The notes under the pieces were generated by a model, which searched no databases, was not told where the DNA came from, and worked only from the letters and a program-made list of their open reading frames with translations. Position numbers and translations under genes: made by a program. From positions 4,402,001-4,466,000 of the forward strand of contig NZ_CP113068.1 in assembly GCF_026625885.1 (NCBI RefSeq): 64,000 bases of DNA. Direction: 5' to 3'. The stretch comes from Roseateles sp. SL47 (GTDB taxonomy: Bacteria > Pseudomonadota > Gammaproteobacteria > Burkholderiales > Burkholderiaceae_C). Shown in pieces: positions 63,201-64,000 of this stretch (positions are counted from its first letter, which is position 1; every line of letters starts with the position of its first letter).

Positions 63201-64000
63201 TGACCTTGTCTTCTGCCGGCGGGACCGCCACCGTCGCCCAATGGCAAGCCGCGCTGCGCGACGTCACCTACAACAACCTCTCTGGCACCCCCGACACCAG
63301 CACCCGCACGGTGGCTTTCACCATCAGCGATGGGGTGAAGACCAGCGCTGCGGGGACGCGGACCCTGACGGTGGTGTCCGTGGACATTCCGCCGGTGTTG
63401 AGCACCTCCGGCGGCAGCGCCACCTTCACCGAAGGAAATCAGGTGGCGGGCACCCCAACGGTGGTGGATAGCGGTCTCACGCTGTCCGATGCCGACAGCC
63501 CCACCCTGGCCAGCGCCACGGTGGCCATCACCGGCAACTTCCAGGCCGGGGCGGACGTGCTGGCCTTCATCAACACAGGCTACGCGCAGTACGGCAACAT
63601 CATCTCGAGCTACGACGCATCGACGGGTGTGCTGTCGCTCAGCTCGGCCGGCGCCACGGCCACGGCCGCGCAATGGCAGGCGGCCCTGCGTTCCGTCAGC
63701 TACAGGAACACGTCGGACACGCCGACCACCGCCGCGCGGACGGTCAGCTTCACCATCAGTGACGGCGGCGCCAGCAGCACCGCCGTCACCCGGGATGTGA
63801 ACGTGGTGCCGGTGGACGACACCCCGGTCCTCTCCGGGGGCACTGACACGCCGGTATTCCAGGAACTCGACGGCCAGGCCGCCTCGCCCGTTGCCATCGC
63901 CCCAGGTCTCACCCTCACGGACAGCGACAGCCCGACGCTGGTGAGCGCTACGGTCGCCATCACCGGCAACCTGAACAGTACCGAGGACCTGCTGGCCTTC
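60251..64000 (+). CDS. Giant surface adhesin, DUF4347 and cadherin-like repeats, truncated by the window edge
   Basis: At least 1250 codons, open to the last base. The N-terminus has the L-E-x-R-x-x-F-D motif (L-E-A-R-L-M-F-D-A at 37-45) found near the start of many large secreted adhesins. A DUF4347 domain spans about 95-255 (D-I-V-F-V-D, then I-S-L-I-S-H-G-A-D-G and L-L-Y-G-C-K-V-A). After a beta-rich region, long cadherin-like repeats begin at about residue 765. These units are 140-144 residues and share the G-N-F-x-x-G-x-D motif. An RTX/type I export signal would be expected at the C-terminus, beyond the window. Probable roles are adhesion or biofilm. Confidence 0.88.
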   Translation, partial: MAALWRRGQWRSMSRMATGVPDTSATGGRAMPMIMALEARLMFDASVAATAVAADVAVRDSSHDAAIDARPSTVATASATESSADTSSAQASTATRHDIVFVDNHVSNAQEIIQNLPAGTEVVMLDASKDGWAQMATYLNGRHDIDSISLISHGADGAVQAGSVWLTADTLASHADQLKAIGAALSEQGDLLLYGCKVAEGSAGQQLLNQIATLTSADVAGSTDNTGAAALGGDWTLERHTGAIEAPSLAGALGAYDALLAAPTYETFDAVTLPDDGGIRRYLLPGQDLTSNGWTLGMRDVNGNADGNSRLVVTNQQVDTVLADNAQDKALIMQGDYSTYAIVLKSTSGDEFNFHSITVEDFVSGNTQYQLVGYRDGVQVSGATLNFSMASYGTTVNGQVVSVTGTAWQYVDEVRIVYQNGQGGVSVALDDINVSAGIAPNAVPEISNLSGDGITYVEGAGPVKLDASQNALVTDTDSTDFDGGNLTVSIITNNAVMQDQLTIVNQGTNAGEIGVSGSNVTYGGITIGTFSGGTLGNSLVITFNANATPAAVQALVRDIAFNNISNDTVTGNRTVEFTLNDGDSVTSSASSNVTVNVQTVNDAPTLSASGNSPTYTENGAAVSLFSGTSISTIESSQSVKTLTINVSNVSDGASEVLNIDGTNVALFNGNSLTTSTLGLSVTVSVSGGVATVTMDKTSGISAANAQTLVNNLSYRDTSDAPTAGNRVVTLTSVRDTGGVSSGGSDTTVLLISSTVTVVAVNDAPILTTSGGSASFTAGDNTTSTPIAVDSGLTISDVDSTTLASATVAITGNFRSGEDQLLFTNNNSTLYGNISSSYNAATGVMTLSSAGNTATVAQWQAALRSVRYTDSAVTPDPSTRTISFVVNDGTDNSVTSTRLVTVSATDQTPIISNSGGSGLFTEGQGQTQVDPGLTVSDLDNATLSSATVQITGNFRSGEDLLQFTNTSSSVYGNILGNYDSATGVMTLSSAGGTATVAQWQAALRDVTYNNLSGTPDTSTRTVAFTISDGVKTSAAGTRTLTVVSVDIPPVLSTSGGSATFTEGNQVAGTPTVVDSGLTLSDADSPTLASATVAITGNFQAGADVLAFINTGYAQYGNIISSYDASTGVLSLSSAGATATAAQWQAALRSVSYRNTSDTPTTAARTVSFTISDGGASSTAVTRDVNVVPVDDTPVLSGGTDTPVFQELDGQAASPVAIAPGLTLTDSDSPTLVSATVAITGNLNSTEDLLAF
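62543..64000 (+). repeat. Tandem cadherin-like repeats inside the giant adhesin
   Basis: Repeat units start at about 62543, 62975, 63395 and 63827, with periods of 432, 420 and 432 bp (144, 140, 144 residues). Each contains S-A/T-T-V-x-I-T-G-N-F-x-x-G-x-D and T-x-A-Q-W-Q-A-A-L-R. The repeats are diverged in DNA, so they are old domain duplications rather than recent slippage. The last one is cut by the window edge. Confidence 0.85.

Overview
The window is GC-rich, densely coded bacterial DNA. Its gene content suggests a betaproteobacterium of the order Burkholderiales, perhaps near Roseateles, Mitsuaria or Rubrivivax: a PEP-CTERM protein, two methyl-accepting chemotaxis proteins of the usual beta type, DUF2145, DUF2946 and VF530 proteins, a LodA/LodB pair, a Zrg-like zinc operon and an HscC-type Hsp70. 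This placement is inferred from gene content only. I saw no rRNA, tRNA, CRISPR array, transposase or phage gene. The window reads as chromosomal, with many single-gene units and a few clear operons.

Layout. 25-5712 (minus): an apparent operon of a LodA-type quinoprotein oxidase, its LodB-type flavoprotein, a YHYH-domain lipoprotein and a HupE/UreJ-like membrane protein, with a divergent gene of unknown function at 5749-6816. 6836-21126 (minus): a HoxN/NixA-type metal permease, a TPR protein, a DUF4331 protein, a 1558-residue fusion of a GMC oxidoreductase to a membrane patatin, a di-heme c-type cytochrome with a membrane tail, and a winged-helix/ATPase regulator. This is the most unusual part of the window and looks like an uncharacterised periplasmic or membrane lipid-oxidation module. 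21362-28958: a small glycine-zipper protein, an O-acetylhomoserine sulfhydrylase-type enzyme, a CPBP protease, a TonB-dependent receptor behind a clear cobalamin riboswitch, and a cPLA2/patatin-like phospholipase.

29251-37135: a chemoreceptor, an AraC regulator, a VF530 protein, a GntP-type permease, and a DUF2946 protein followed by a second TonB-dependent receptor, with a 410-bp repeat-filled gap between the last two. 37422-41097: an HscC-type Hsp70 coupled to a membrane J-like protein. 41124-53183: an esterase, a PEP-CTERM protein, a second chemoreceptor, a DUF5916 outer-membrane protein, a PHP-domain lipoprotein, a DUF2145 protein with a possible small upstream partner, an AraC regulator and a secreted alpha/beta hydrolase. 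53446-54699: a third patatin-like protein.

54819-59932: a zinc-homeostasis locus. A COG0523 GTPase, a DUF2796 (ZrgA-like) protein, an ABC ATPase, an FtsX-like permease and a DUF3299 protein form a tight minus-strand operon. It diverges from a Zur/Fur-family repressor, and a perfect 16-bp palindrome lies in the shared promoter. 60251-64000: the first 1250 codons of a giant DUF4347-containing adhesin with long cadherin-like repeats, running off the window edge. Short tandem repeats of 7 to 15 bp recur through the window, mostly between genes and often upstream of surface-protein or regulator genes.
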